Shown: one piece after another, positions 1 to 6,704 of the stretch
Numbering within the stretch: position 1 is the first letter of the stretch
Layout: every line of letters starts with the position of its first letter
NCBI GenBank assembly: GCA_023819025.1
Contig: JAMWDC010000085.1
Span: 1-7,828 of the forward strand
Reading direction: 5' to 3'
Source: Candidatus Omnitrophota bacterium
GTDB taxonomy: Bacteria > Omnitrophota > Omnitrophia > Omnitrophales > Aquincolibacteriaceae
DNA: 7,828 bases
Made by a program: the position numbers and the translations under genes
Notes under the pieces: generated by a model
What the model was told of the DNA's origin: nothing
Seen by the model: the letters and a program-made list of their open reading frames with translations, nothing else
Database searches by the model: none

Positions 1-1
1 T

Positions 2-1405
2 TTTATGACCGGTACGGATGAACATGGGACTAAGATCGAAAAGACCGCGCGGGATCAGAATAAGGAACCCGGGCTTTACGTGGATGAGATGGTGCCGCAG
101 TTCAGGGGACTCTGGGAGGTTCTGGGTATTTCCTCTGATTACTTTATCCGAACCACCGATAAGGATCATAAACAGGCTGTCCAGAATGTCCTTAAGAAAC
201 TGGAGGCGGACGGGGAAATTTATAAAGCTACGTATACGGGATGGTATTGTATTCCGTGCGAATCTTTTTGGCCCCGAATGCAGCTTGTGGAGGGAAAATG
301 TCCGGATTGCCATCGTCCGGTTCAGGAACTGAGCGAGGATAACTATTTCTTTAGGCTTTCCAAATATCAGCAATGGCTTATCGAGTATATTGAAACCCAT
401 CCGCAATTTGTCATTCCCGAGATCCGCCGGAATGAAATCCTAGGGTTTCTGCGTCAGCCTCTCGAGGATCTCTGTATTACACGTCCGAGGAAGCGTCTTT
501 CATGGGGAATTGATTATCCCTCCTCACCGGATCACGTTGTTTATGTCTGGTTCGACGCACTTTTGAATTACGTGACAGGCGTGGGGCTGACACTCGATCA
601 GAACAAGTTCGATACCTTCTGGCCTGCAGATGTTCATGTGGTCGGCAAGGATATTCTGAGGCAGCATGCGGTGTATTGGCCGATCATGCTCAAGGCCTGC
701 GGGGTTGCGATGCCGGAAACGGTTTTGGCACATGGCTGGTGGACGATCGGGGGGGCCAAGGTTTCGAAATCCCGGGGCAACATTGTCGATCCTTTTGAAC
801 TTGTGAAGATCTACGGGATCGATGCCTTTCGTTATTTTCTTTTAAAAGAGGTGACGGTTGGTTTTGACGGGACCTATTCGGAGGATCTGTTGCGGGAAAG
901 GTATATGAGCGATCTTGCGAATGATCTTGGAAATTTGTGGTTTCGTCTGGCTTCCATGCTCGACAAATATTTTAATGGCCGGATACCCGACGGTGTCGAA
1001 CCGGACAGAACCGGTTCTCTTTTGGCGAAAACCTTTCATCTTTGGGAAAAAGTTCATGAATCCATGCTGCAGTATGATCCTCGTGATGCCCTTTCCCAAA
1101 TTTGGGAGGTGGTGACCCGGGCGAATCAATTTGTGGAAGAAAACAAACCCTGGGTTTTAGCAAAGGATCCGTCGCGATCAGGCGATCTTGCAAAGGTGCT
1201 TGTCACGTTGGCCGAGTGTGTGGCCCATCTTGCTGTTTTGCTTCTCTCTTTTCTTCCCCACACGGCTTCTCAGATTTTAACCCGGCTCAGACTCCCTTGC
1301 GATTTTGTGATCCGTGATGCCGCCGAATTTGACCAAAGGTTTGTCCGTCCGAATACCGCGGTGGATCGGGGCGAGGTTTTATTTCCCCGACTTGAGGATA
1401 GGTGA
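2..1405 (+). CDS. metG: Methionyl-tRNA synthetase, 3' part (5' end outside window)
   Basis: Class I aminoacyl-tRNA synthetase that charges tRNA-Met with methionine in the cytoplasm. The frame is already open at the left edge: an F codon precedes MTGTDEHG, a conserved internal block of MetRS, so the ATG at 5 is not the start and about 50 N-terminal residues (with the HIGH-type signature) are missing. Counting from that Met, two CxxC pairs (C82/C85, C99/C102) form a zinc knuckle in the connective domain. The block NYFFRLSKY follows at about 114, and VWFDALLNY lies in the catalytic core. KVSKS at 252-256 is the KMSKS loop, with V for M. An alpha-helical anticodon-binding domain follows, with the family's NPW-like ENKPW near 378. 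The protein ends at FPRLEDR with no C-terminal EMAPII/OB tRNA-binding domain, so the full protein would be about 515 residues. tatD starts five bases later; metG next to a TatD gene is also seen in Bacillus (metS-yabD). Confidence 0.97.
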   Translation, partial: FMTGTDEHGTKIEKTARDQNKEPGLYVDEMVPQFRGLWEVLGISSDYFIRTTDKDHKQAVQNVLKKLEADGEIYKATYTGWYCIPCESFWPRMQLVEGKCPDCHRPVQELSEDNYFFRLSKYQQWLIEYIETHPQFVIPEIRRNEILGFLRQPLEDLCITRPRKRLSWGIDYPSSPDHVVYVWFDALLNYVTGVGLTLDQNKFDTFWPADVHVVGKDILRQHAVYWPIMLKACGVAMPETVLAHGWWTIGGAKVSKSRGNIVDPFELVKIYGIDAFRYFLLKEVTVGFDGTYSEDLLRERYMSDLANDLGNLWFRLASMLDKYFNGRIPDGVEPDRTGSLLAKTFHLWEKVHESMLQYDPRDALSQIWEVVTRANQFVEENKPWVLAKDPSRSGDLAKVLVTLAECVAHLAVLLLSFLPHTASQILTRLRLPCDFVIRDAAEFDQRFVRPNTAVDRGEVLFPRLEDR

Positions 1406-1410
1406 TCTGA

Positions 1411-2184
1411 GTGCCTATGAAATTGATTGATACGCATGCCCATCTCCATTTCCAGGATTTTGATCAGGACCGGGATGAGGTAATCCGCCGGGCACGGGAG
1501 GCAGGAATGGAGCTTTTTATCACTGTGGGTTCGGATGTTGTAGATTCCGAGGCGGCACGCAAACTGAGCGAAAAGTACGACTGCATTTTTTCGACCGTGG
1601 GCATTCACCCTCATGATGCCGTACATGTTGACGAATCTGTCCTGCAAACCATTCAGGATTTACTCGGGTCTCCGCGGGTGATCGCTATCGGTGAGGTTGG
1701 GCTGGATTTCTATCGAGATTTGTCGCCTCGGCAAGTGCAGGAAGACGTACTGAGAAAATTCTTTGCCATCCACCGGGAGATTAAAAAGCCCCTGGTACTT
1801 CACTGCCGTGACGCTTATGATCAATTAATCCACATGATCGAAGAGGAATTGAGGCCTCCCTGTTCCGGGATCATTCACTGTTTTTCCTCAGATCGACAAA
1901 CCCTGATGCGCCTTGTGGACTTGGGGTTTTATATTGCATTTGGCGGTGCGTTGACTTATAAAACCAATGACAAACTGCGGGAGGCGTGTCAGGCGTGCCC
2001 CCCTGACCGTTTGTTATTAGAAACCGATGCCCCGTACCTCCCACCGCAGTCAAAACGCGGGAGGCGCAACGAACCGGGTTGGCTGGTCGAGACAGCCGAG
2101 AAGATGGCTGAACTGCACGGTCTTGACCTCGAGCGGATTGCCGAGGTCACGACACGAAATGCAAAGGCGGTTTTACAGTTATGA
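1411..2184 (+). CDS. tatD: TatD-family metal-dependent hydrolase (DNase-like)
   Basis: TIM-barrel amidohydrolase-superfamily protein. Family members studied so far are metal-dependent 3'-5' exonucleases or DNases; the substrate here is inferred from the family only. The full metal-ligand set is visible: H9 and H11 in DTHAHLH, E95 in IGEVGLDF, H131 in VLHCRD, H156 in IIHCFS and D206 in LLETDAPYL. The 257-residue length is normal for the family. The start is either GTG at 1411 or ATG at 1417 (two residues shorter). AGGTGA at 1400-1405, partly inside the metG stop, is spaced better for the GTG, but this is not decisive. The gene lies five bases after metG and shares ATGA (2181-2184) with the next gene, so it is co-transcribed and probably translationally coupled. 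The C-terminus (TTRNAKAVL) is typical of complete TatD proteins. Confidence 0.95.
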   Translation: MPMKLIDTHAHLHFQDFDQDRDEVIRRAREAGMELFITVGSDVVDSEAARKLSEKYDCIFSTVGIHPHDAVHVDESVLQTIQDLLGSPRVIAIGEVGLDFYRDLSPRQVQEDVLRKFFAIHREIKKPLVLHCRDAYDQLIHMIEEELRPPCSGIIHCFSSDRQTLMRLVDLGFYIAFGGALTYKTNDKLREACQACPPDRLLLETDAPYLPPQSKRGRRNEPGWLVETAEKMAELHGLDLERIAEVTTRNAKAVLQL

Positions 2185-3287
2185 TGCGTTCATGGTTCCG
2201 ATGGAACAGTATTTTTAGTTTTTTCTGGCGAGAGAAGAGTTATACCCTTCTCTTTTTGACGCTGGTCCTCTGTTACGGGTATCTTTGGCTGGTTACCGAG
2301 TCCCATGATGGGGAATTTACGGAATCCTCGCGTGTGATGGCTGAATACCGCTTGGCCGAACAAAAAGTACAGAAAGACATCGAACGGATCGGATCTATCG
2401 AAAAATTTTTGGAAAACAAACCTTTGCTGAACAAGGTCTTCAATTATTTGAGCTTTCTGGCAACCGGGGCGTTTAGCCTCGGGATCATTATTAATTTCTT
2501 TTTGTTGTTCAACCCCGCTTGGCGCCGGAGTTTGACCCTCCACGATATCCCGGTCGGTACAACACCGTGGAAAATCTCGATGTTTTTTAAGGTCCTTTTG
2601 CTTTGGATCGGCGCAAGTCTGATTCTCAATTTTTTCATTTATCTTATCCGTCAGATCTTTTTCCCTCAGGTGCCCGTCAATTTCTTTCTGCTATTACATA
2701 CGACCCTGTCGGATATCTTTTGTGTCTGTTTCATTTTTTTCATCATCCGGGAAGCCGGCGGTCATTGGCGGGATCTGGGCCTTTGGGTGCCCAAGGGAAA
2801 AGCAATTCGCGAGGTGGTGATTGGCTTGGGCGGATATTTGGCAATTCTTCCAGTCTTTCTGTCTATTCTGATCTTTCTGGCCTATGTTGCCGGTCTTTTC
2901 TCGTACGAGCCGCCGCCGCATCCGCTCGTGACGGTTTTTCTTGAAGAGGAGAGACGGGCACCCTTCTTGATTTTCTACTCGATTTTCCTGGCCGGCATTT
3001 TGGCGCCCGTCTTCGAAGAAATTTTCTTTCGCGGGTTTTGTTACACGCTTTTTAAAAAACAATGGGGGATGATGTGGGGCATGGTTTTGAGTTCCGCACT
3101 TTTTGCCTTTATTCACCAGAATACCTTTGCCTTTTGGCCCATTTTTATCCTGGGGATGGGGATGGCCTATCTTTATGAAAAACGGCGGACATTGTTACCT
3201 GCGATTGTTCTTCACGTCAGTCATAATCTCATTTTTATCGGATACTTCTTTTTTGCCAAACAAGTCGTTAATTACGGGCTCGTGTGA
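2181..3287 (+). CDS. CPBP (CAAX protease/Abi-type) intramembrane metalloprotease
   Basis: Polytopic membrane protein of 368 residues with the three CPBP (Pfam Abi, Rce1-like) motifs in its C-terminal third: EEIFFR at 279-284 (EExxxR), FAFIH at 308-312 (FxxxH) and HVSHN at 345-349 (HxxxN). These are the proposed active-site residues of glutamate-type intramembrane proteases. I see a first membrane segment at about 21-38, then a charged stretch (about 39-84) rich in E, K and R that could form a helix or short coiled coil, then roughly seven or eight further hydrophobic segments. The N-terminal half is not a part of the family I recognise, so the protein is longer than minimal CPBP domains (about 200-250 residues). 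ATG at 2181 overlaps the tatD stop; a second in-frame ATG follows directly, and AAAGGCGG lies about ten bases upstream. Substrates are unknown: roles in this family range from prenyl-protein processing to bacteriocin self-immunity, and nothing here decides between them. Confidence 0.9.
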   Translation: MMRSWFRWNSIFSFFWREKSYTLLFLTLVLCYGYLWLVTESHDGEFTESSRVMAEYRLAEQKVQKDIERIGSIEKFLENKPLLNKVFNYLSFLATGAFSLGIIINFFLLFNPAWRRSLTLHDIPVGTTPWKISMFFKVLLLWIGASLILNFFIYLIRQIFFPQVPVNFFLLLHTTLSDIFCVCFIFFIIREAGGHWRDLGLWVPKGKAIREVVIGLGGYLAILPVFLSILIFLAYVAGLFSYEPPPHPLVTVFLEEERRAPFLIFYSIFLAGILAPVFEEIFFRGFCYTLFKKQWGMMWGMVLSSALFAFIHQNTFAFWPIFILGMGMAYLYEKRRTLLPAIVLHVSHNLIFIGYFFFAKQVVNYGLV

Positions 3288-3907
3288 CTGGGCGTATGAT
3301 TTCCATCCTCGGCTGGATATCGGTTTATTTGCTTACGATCGTGGTGCATGAGGTTGCGCACGGTTTTGTGGCTGACCGCCTCGGCGATCCGACGGCAAAA
3401 GCCATGGGGCGTTTAACCTTAAATCCTTTCAAACACGTTGATCTTTTCTGGACCGTTCTTTTCCCTGCCATTCTTTTTATTTCAACCCAAGGACGCTTTA
3501 CGATCGGCATGGCGAAACCCGTGCCGGTTGATTTCGGCCGGTTACGCAATCCAAAGCGGGACATGATCTGGGTGGCCTTGGCCGGCCCCTTTGGGAATAT
3601 TCTCTTTGCGAGCTTTCTGACTTTTCTATGGAGGCTTTACGAGGTCGACCTCATCTGTTACGCGATTTACTTTAATCTCGGATTGGCGGTTTTCAATCTT
3701 TTGCCCATCCCGCCGCTTGACGGTTCCCGAGTTCTCATTGGCATTCTGCCGTCCCGAATGGCGGCCGGGTATCTGCGGCTGGAACCCATGGGACTTTTGA
3801 TTGTTTTGCTTTTGTATTTGACCGGAATCCTCTATTATTTGATCGTGCCCAGCATGAATGTTTTATGCCGCTTTTTGGACATACCGCCTCTCCGGGTTAG
3901 TTTTTAG
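3284..3907 (+). CDS. Site-2 protease family (M50) membrane zinc metalloprotease, compact form
   Basis: Small intramembrane protease of the M50 family. HEVAH at 22-26 is the HExxH zinc motif and lies inside the first hydrophobic segment. FNLLPIPPLDGSR, with D146, carries the third zinc ligand in the family's N/LDG motif. KPVPVD and ALAGPFGNI are further conserved blocks of the short YwhC-like group. At 207 residues it has no PDZ or CBS domain, unlike RseP or SpoIVFB-type members, and four to five membrane segments are likely. The start is uncertain: GTG at 3284 overlaps the upstream stop as GTGA, while ATG at 3296 would give a protein four residues shorter; neither has a strong ribosome site. 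The stop is TAG (3905-3907), backed up two codons later by an in-frame TGA. It sits directly behind another membrane protease, which suggests linked expression but does not show a shared substrate. Confidence 0.93.
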   Translation: MTGRMISILGWISVYLLTIVVHEVAHGFVADRLGDPTAKAMGRLTLNPFKHVDLFWTVLFPAILFISTQGRFTIGMAKPVPVDFGRLRNPKRDMIWVALAGPFGNILFASFLTFLWRLYEVDLICYAIYFNLGLAVFNLLPIPPLDGSRVLIGILPSRMAAGYLRLEPMGLLIVLLLYLTGILYYLIVPSMNVLCRFLDIPPLRVSF

Positions 3908-3912
3908 AGAGA

Positions 3913-3940
3913 TTGATGATCAAGGTTTGTCCTTTAAAAT
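3913..3940 (+). promoter_or_regulatory. Candidate sigma70-type promoter for mtnA-thiL-tsaE
   Basis: In the 51-base gap before mtnA, TTGATG (3913-3918, four of six consensus bases) and TAAAAT (3935-3940, five of six) are separated by 16 bases. Transcription would start near 3946-3948, leaving a leader of only about a dozen bases. This is a match by eye; the gene could equally be read through from metG-tatD, as no terminator is visible here. Confidence 0.35.
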
Positions 3941-3948
3941 AGGACAGG
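3926..3948 (+). promoter_or_regulatory. Small stem-loop overlapping the mtnA ribosome-binding site
   Basis: TGTCCT (3928-3933) pairs perfectly with AGGACA (3941-3946) across a seven-base AT loop. Two further G-U pairs extend the stem to 3926/3948. The right arm contains AGGA and reaches into the second AGGA (3946-3949), which lies nine bases before the mtnA ATG and is the likely Shine-Dalgarno. On read-through transcripts the hairpin could mask the ribosome site; on transcripts starting at the candidate promoter the left arm would be absent. The functional role is inference. Confidence 0.35.
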
Positions 3949-3958
3949 ACTTACAAAA

Positions 3959-5005
3959 ATGCCATTTCCGCCGCTGCGATTCGAAAAGGATGTGTTAAAA
4001 ATTTTAGATCAACGACAACTCCCTTTGCACGAAGTCTGGATTGAATGCCGCGATTCTCGGCGTGTTCATTGGGCCATTCAACATATGGCCATTCGCGGTG
4101 CACCGGCCATCGGAATTGCTGGGGGATACGGTCTCTGGCTTGGTATCCGTAAATTCCGTGGATCAAGGCGGGCTTTTTTCAATAAACTTCGTCAGGAGGC
4201 AGCCTACCTCAAAGGGGCTCGTCCGACCGGTGTCAATCTGCGGAATGTGATCGATCGGATCATGGCATGCATCCATCTTCTGAAACAGAACGATGTCGAA
4301 ATACTCAAAAAACGTGTTTTGGAGGCGGCCCAAAGCCTTCACAAAGAGGATGACCTTCTTTGCCGTCGGATGGGCCGTCATGGGGCAAGACTTTTTAAAA
4401 CCGGGGATCGGGTACTCACGCACTGTAATGCAGGAGGGCTCGCAACTTCGGGGTATGGAACCGCACTCGGCGTGCTTTATGCGGCAAAGTCGATGGGAAA
4501 GAAAATCACAGTTTATGCAGCCGAGACAAGACCGCTGTTGCAAGGAGCAAGACTCACGGCTTGGGAATTGTTACAGAGTGATATCCCCTGCACCCTTGTT
4601 TGCGATAATGCTGTGGCGAGTTTGATGCGGGCCGGTAAGATTGATCGGGTGATTGTGGGGGCTGATCGCATCGCGCGCAATGGCGATACGGCCAATAAAA
4701 TTGGGACTTACAGCCATGCCGTTCTAGCAAAGGTTCATAACATACCGTTCTATGTGGCGGCGCCCCGGACAACTTTCGATTTTACGATTCGAAGTGGCAA
4801 GGGAATCCCCATCGAAGCGCGTGACGCTAAAGAAGTAAGCGAAGGCTTTGGCCCAAGGATTACTCCGCACGGGGTCAGGATCGAAAACCCGGCCTTTGAT
4901 GTCACGCCGCATTCCTATATTTCGGCTTTTATCACAGAGGCGGGGATCTTGAGGCCGCCTTTTCAAACTTCCTTTAAGAAGTTGGAATCCTCATTACAAC
5001 GATGA
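3959..5005 (+). CDS. mtnA: S-methyl-5-thioribose-1-phosphate isomerase
   Basis: Cytoplasmic enzyme of the methionine salvage pathway that converts 5-methylthioribose-1-phosphate to 5-methylthioribulose-1-phosphate; it is related to the eIF2B alpha/beta/delta fold. Visible signatures are LDQRQLP, IRGAPAIGIA, RPTGVNL, THCNAGGLAT with the catalytic cysteine C156, AAETRPLLQGARLTAWEL, and GADRIARNGDTANKIGT with catalytic D236. The C-to-D spacing of 80 equals that of the characterised Bacillus enzyme (C160, D240). The 348-residue length is normal and both ends look complete. ATG at 3959 has AGGA nine bases upstream. No other methionine-salvage gene (mtnB, C, D, K or P) is visible here, so the isomerase may work with genes elsewhere or in a related 5-deoxypentose salvage route, as has been proposed for some isolated MtnA proteins. 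The stop overlaps the thiL start by four bases. Confidence 0.95.
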   Translation: MPFPPLRFEKDVLKILDQRQLPLHEVWIECRDSRRVHWAIQHMAIRGAPAIGIAGGYGLWLGIRKFRGSRRAFFNKLRQEAAYLKGARPTGVNLRNVIDRIMACIHLLKQNDVEILKKRVLEAAQSLHKEDDLLCRRMGRHGARLFKTGDRVLTHCNAGGLATSGYGTALGVLYAAKSMGKKITVYAAETRPLLQGARLTAWELLQSDIPCTLVCDNAVASLMRAGKIDRVIVGADRIARNGDTANKIGTYSHAVLAKVHNIPFYVAAPRTTFDFTIRSGKGIPIEARDAKEVSEGFGPRITPHGVRIENPAFDVTPHSYISAFITEAGILRPPFQTSFKKLESSLQR

Positions 5006-5937
5006 AATCCGAATTCGAATTGATCGAATGGCTGAAGCGCCAAATCCCTCGGAATCTGCAGGGAGATATCGGGATCGGTGATGATGCCGCCGTATTATCC
5101 ATCGGCAAGGGGCCCAGGTGGCTTTTTGCGACGGATGTTGTTGTGGACGGTGTTGATTTTATGCTTCATCAGATCGATCCGGCGTTAGCCGGCCGAAAGG
5201 CATTGGCTGTGAATCTCAGCGATATCGCTGCGATGGCCGGTGATCCTGTCGCATTTGTGGTGTCTTTGGGGATCCCTCCGATGATGAAAGAAAAAGTGAT
5301 ATTACGCTTCTATCGCGGCATGATCGCATTGGCTAAAAAATTTAAAGTCCGATGTGTCGGAGGGGATATATCGAAGTCCAGACAATTTTTTGCATCAATA
5401 TCAATCCTTGGGTGTTCAAAGACAGGACATCTTGTGACACGCAGCGGAGCCCATCCAGGAGACTGGATCGCCGTTACGGGGACATTGGGAGGGTCCATTT
5501 TAGGACATCATTATGCATTCGTGCCCAGACTTCGCGAGGCGCATTTTTTGGCAAGGCATTTCCGCCCAACGGCCATGATCGATGTTTCCGATGGTCTGCT
5601 TCAGGACCTCGGACACATCTTACGCTGCTCGCGGGTGGGCGCAAATCTGGATCTTGAAAAAATTCCTGTGAGCGCGGCTGCATATAAGCTTGCCCAAGGA
5701 AATTCTCAAAAGGCCTTGGAATCGGCCCTGACCAGCGGTGAGGATTTTGAACTTCTTTTTACGGTATCGCCGCGACATCGTCAATATCTCGAGCAGGCGT
5801 GGAAGTCTTCTTTTCCTCATCTCAAGTTATCATGGATCGGAAGAGTTGAAAGGGGAAAAGAAAAAATTTTTTGGTCCTCGGACAATAAAAAAGCTAAAGC
5901 ACCCCGGCTGTCCCAAGGGGGATTTACTCATTTCTAA
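5002..5937 (+). CDS. thiL: Thiamine-monophosphate kinase
   Basis: Makes thiamine diphosphate from thiamine monophosphate and ATP, the last step of cofactor synthesis, in the cytoplasm. It belongs to the PurM/AIR-synthase-like fold. Conserved blocks run in the family order: GIGDDAAVL (D27, D28), ATDVVVDGVDF (D45), AVNLSDIAAMAGDP (D74), VGGDISKS (D122), VTGTLGGS, MIDVSDGLLQDL (D194, D197) and SGEDFELLF (about 245-253). These include the acidic residues that bind Mg-ATP in ThiL. The 311 residues are close to the usual length. Start codon ATG at 5002 overlaps the mtnA stop as ATGA with no strong ribosome site of its own, so translational coupling is likely. The tsaE gene follows after a single base. 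The VTGTLGGS block has G where many ThiL proteins have D, which I regard as minor. No other thiamine genes are in the window. Confidence 0.95.
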   Translation: MKSEFELIEWLKRQIPRNLQGDIGIGDDAAVLSIGKGPRWLFATDVVVDGVDFMLHQIDPALAGRKALAVNLSDIAAMAGDPVAFVVSLGIPPMMKEKVILRFYRGMIALAKKFKVRCVGGDISKSRQFFASISILGCSKTGHLVTRSGAHPGDWIAVTGTLGGSILGHHYAFVPRLREAHFLARHFRPTAMIDVSDGLLQDLGHILRCSRVGANLDLEKIPVSAAAYKLAQGNSQKALESALTSGEDFELLFTVSPRHRQYLEQAWKSSFPHLKLSWIGRVERGKEKIFWSSDNKKAKAPRLSQGGFTHF

Positions 5938-5938
5938 G

Positions 5939-6391
5939 ATGCCGATCGATAAAGAATTTGTCAGCACATCAGTCCCTGAGACGATATCTTTTGCCAAGAA
6001 ATTGGCCGGGTGTCTTCGGCCTGGCGATGTTGTCGCTTTGAATGGGGGGCTTGGAAGCGGTAAGACCACTTTTGTCAAAGGACTTGCGATGGGATTGGGG
6101 TTAAGCGACGCCCATCTTGTTAAGAGCCCGACCTTCGTCTTGATGCATGTCTATGCTACACAGATTCCCCTCTACCATTTTGACCTCTACCGGATCGAGT
6201 CTTCCAAAGAGTTATCTGCGATCGGCTTTGAGGAGTTTATCTTTGACCCGGCGGCTATTACCTGCATCGAATGGGCAGAAAAGGCCAAGGGAATCCTTCC
6301 CCGATCTACCTATCATGTTTGTTTTGCCGTGGTCGGCAAAAACCGGCGTCAAATCTCACTCTCGATCCAAGGGGTTGGCATTTGGGACTGA
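5939..6391 (+). CDS. tsaE: tRNA threonylcarbamoyladenosine biosynthesis ATPase TsaE
   Basis: P-loop ATPase that works with TsaB and TsaD to install threonylcarbamoyl on A37 of ANN-decoding tRNAs (t6A). The 150-residue protein shows the Walker A loop GGLGSGKT at 36-43, then the TsaE-specific blocks KSPTFVL, YHFDLYRI (Walker B-like acid) and CIEWAEKA. This order and length are standard for TsaE. I chose ATG at 5939, one base after the thiL stop: the frame stays open further upstream, but that part lies inside thiL and resembles nothing in the family. The nearest purine run, AAGGGGGA at 5915-5922, is about 16 bases away, so coupling to thiL is more likely than a free start. In Bacillus the order is thiL-tsaE-tsaB-rimI-tsaD; here tsaB and tsaD are not in the window and the transcript seems to end after tsaE. 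Confidence 0.94.
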   Translation: MPIDKEFVSTSVPETISFAKKLAGCLRPGDVVALNGGLGSGKTTFVKGLAMGLGLSDAHLVKSPTFVLMHVYATQIPLYHFDLYRIESSKELSAIGFEEFIFDPAAITCIEWAEKAKGILPRSTYHVCFAVVGKNRRQISLSIQGVGIWD

Positions 6392-6433
6392 TACCTATTG
6401 TTTTATAACAGGAAAAAATAGGTATTGGTCCCA
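6383..6433 (+). other. Long stem-loop including the tsaE stop codon
   Basis: Bases 6383-6399 pair with 6417-6433 over 17 positions without a gap, two of them G-U. After one G-A mismatch three more A-T pairs close a loop of about nine bases. The left arm starts in the last tsaE codons and contains its TGA (6389-6391). Only an unrelated run of five T begins 17 bases later, so it is a poor intrinsic terminator by itself. It may protect the mRNA 3' end, act together with the terminator that follows, or be a short mobile palindromic repeat; a second copy is not present in the window. Confidence 0.6.
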
Positions 6434-6457
6434 TCTTACGAGGCTGTTCTTTTTGTT

Positions 6458-6509
6458 AGGATATGACCTCGATTTTATCAACTCGTTGGTCGTGTCCTTG
6501 ATTTTTTTT
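6458..6509 (+). terminator. Intrinsic terminator after tsaE
   Basis: GGATATGACC (6459-6468) pairs with GGTCGTGTCC (6488-6497), using two G-U pairs, and A6458-T6498 adds an eleventh pair. The inner loop can form a small CGA/TCG extension. Eight T (6502-6509) follow after three bases, giving the form of a Rho-independent terminator for plus-strand transcription of the mtnA-thiL-tsaE genes. An alternative larger pairing, TGTTAGG (6454-6460) with CCTAACA (6514-6520), brackets the same segment. Confidence 0.7.
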
Positions 6510-6539
6510 CATCCCTAACATAACTTACATCTCCTTGAA

Positions 6540-6569
6540 ATACTTGAAGTTATAACTATCGTCAAGTAT
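6540..6569. promoter_or_regulatory. Nested palindrome, possible operator
   Basis: ATACTTGA (6540-6547) and TCAAGTAT (6562-6569) form a perfect eight-base inverted repeat. Inside it lies a perfect ten-base palindrome, AGTTATAACT (6548-6557). The spacing and AT-rich dyad symmetry would suit binding by a dimeric regulator; it could also be an RNA hairpin with a second, small one inside. No T run follows, so it is not a terminator. No known operator is recognised. Confidence 0.35.
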
Positions 6570-6676
6570 CTTTAAATTGTAGAATTAGGTATCTTAACTT
6601 AGCAGGGTATAAAATGTTTTAGAATTTCAGAAATCCTATAAGTTTTTATTATCAGCGGGTAAAAAAAATATTACGG

Positions 6677-6701
6677 AAGATAATTACCACGAAAGATAAT
6701 T
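6677..6701 (+). repeat. Short direct repeat upstream of the PilZ start
   Basis: AAGATAATT occurs at 6677-6685 and again at 6693-6701, 16 bases apart, with the second copy ending three bases before the ATG at 6705. It sits where a ribosome site would be expected, and no good Shine-Dalgarno is visible there. It could be a regulator half-site pair or chance in AT-rich DNA. Confidence 0.3.
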
Positions 6702-6704
6702 GCG

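Larger units (their letters stand above)
6510..6704. other. AT-rich intergenic region before the PilZ cluster
   Basis: With the two stem-loops, this makes up the 313 bases between tsaE and the first PilZ gene. It is clearly richer in A and T than the genes around it, and I see no convincing ORF or RNA gene on either strand. It holds a nested dyad (6540-6569), a TATAAAAT box at 6608-6615 that could serve as a -10 element although no good -35 lies 16-18 bases upstream, a run of eight A (6661-6668), and a direct repeat just before the PilZ start. This looks like a regulatory and promoter region, without proof. Confidence 0.45.

Noticed and set aside
3959..5005. eIF2B-like or ribose-1,5-bisphosphate isomerase identity for the mtnA gene
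   Set aside because: The catalytic Cys and Asp with MtnA spacing, and the MtnA-specific GARLTAWEL and GDTANKIGT blocks, favour MtnA.
5738..5938. Upstream extension of the tsaE frame by 67 codons
   Set aside because: It overlaps the conserved C-terminal part of thiL and resembles nothing in TsaE. The family length fits the ATG at 5939.
6383..6433. Stem-loop called as the intrinsic terminator of the operon
   Set aside because: No T run follows the stem directly. The next stem-loop at 6458-6498 with eight T is a much better candidate.
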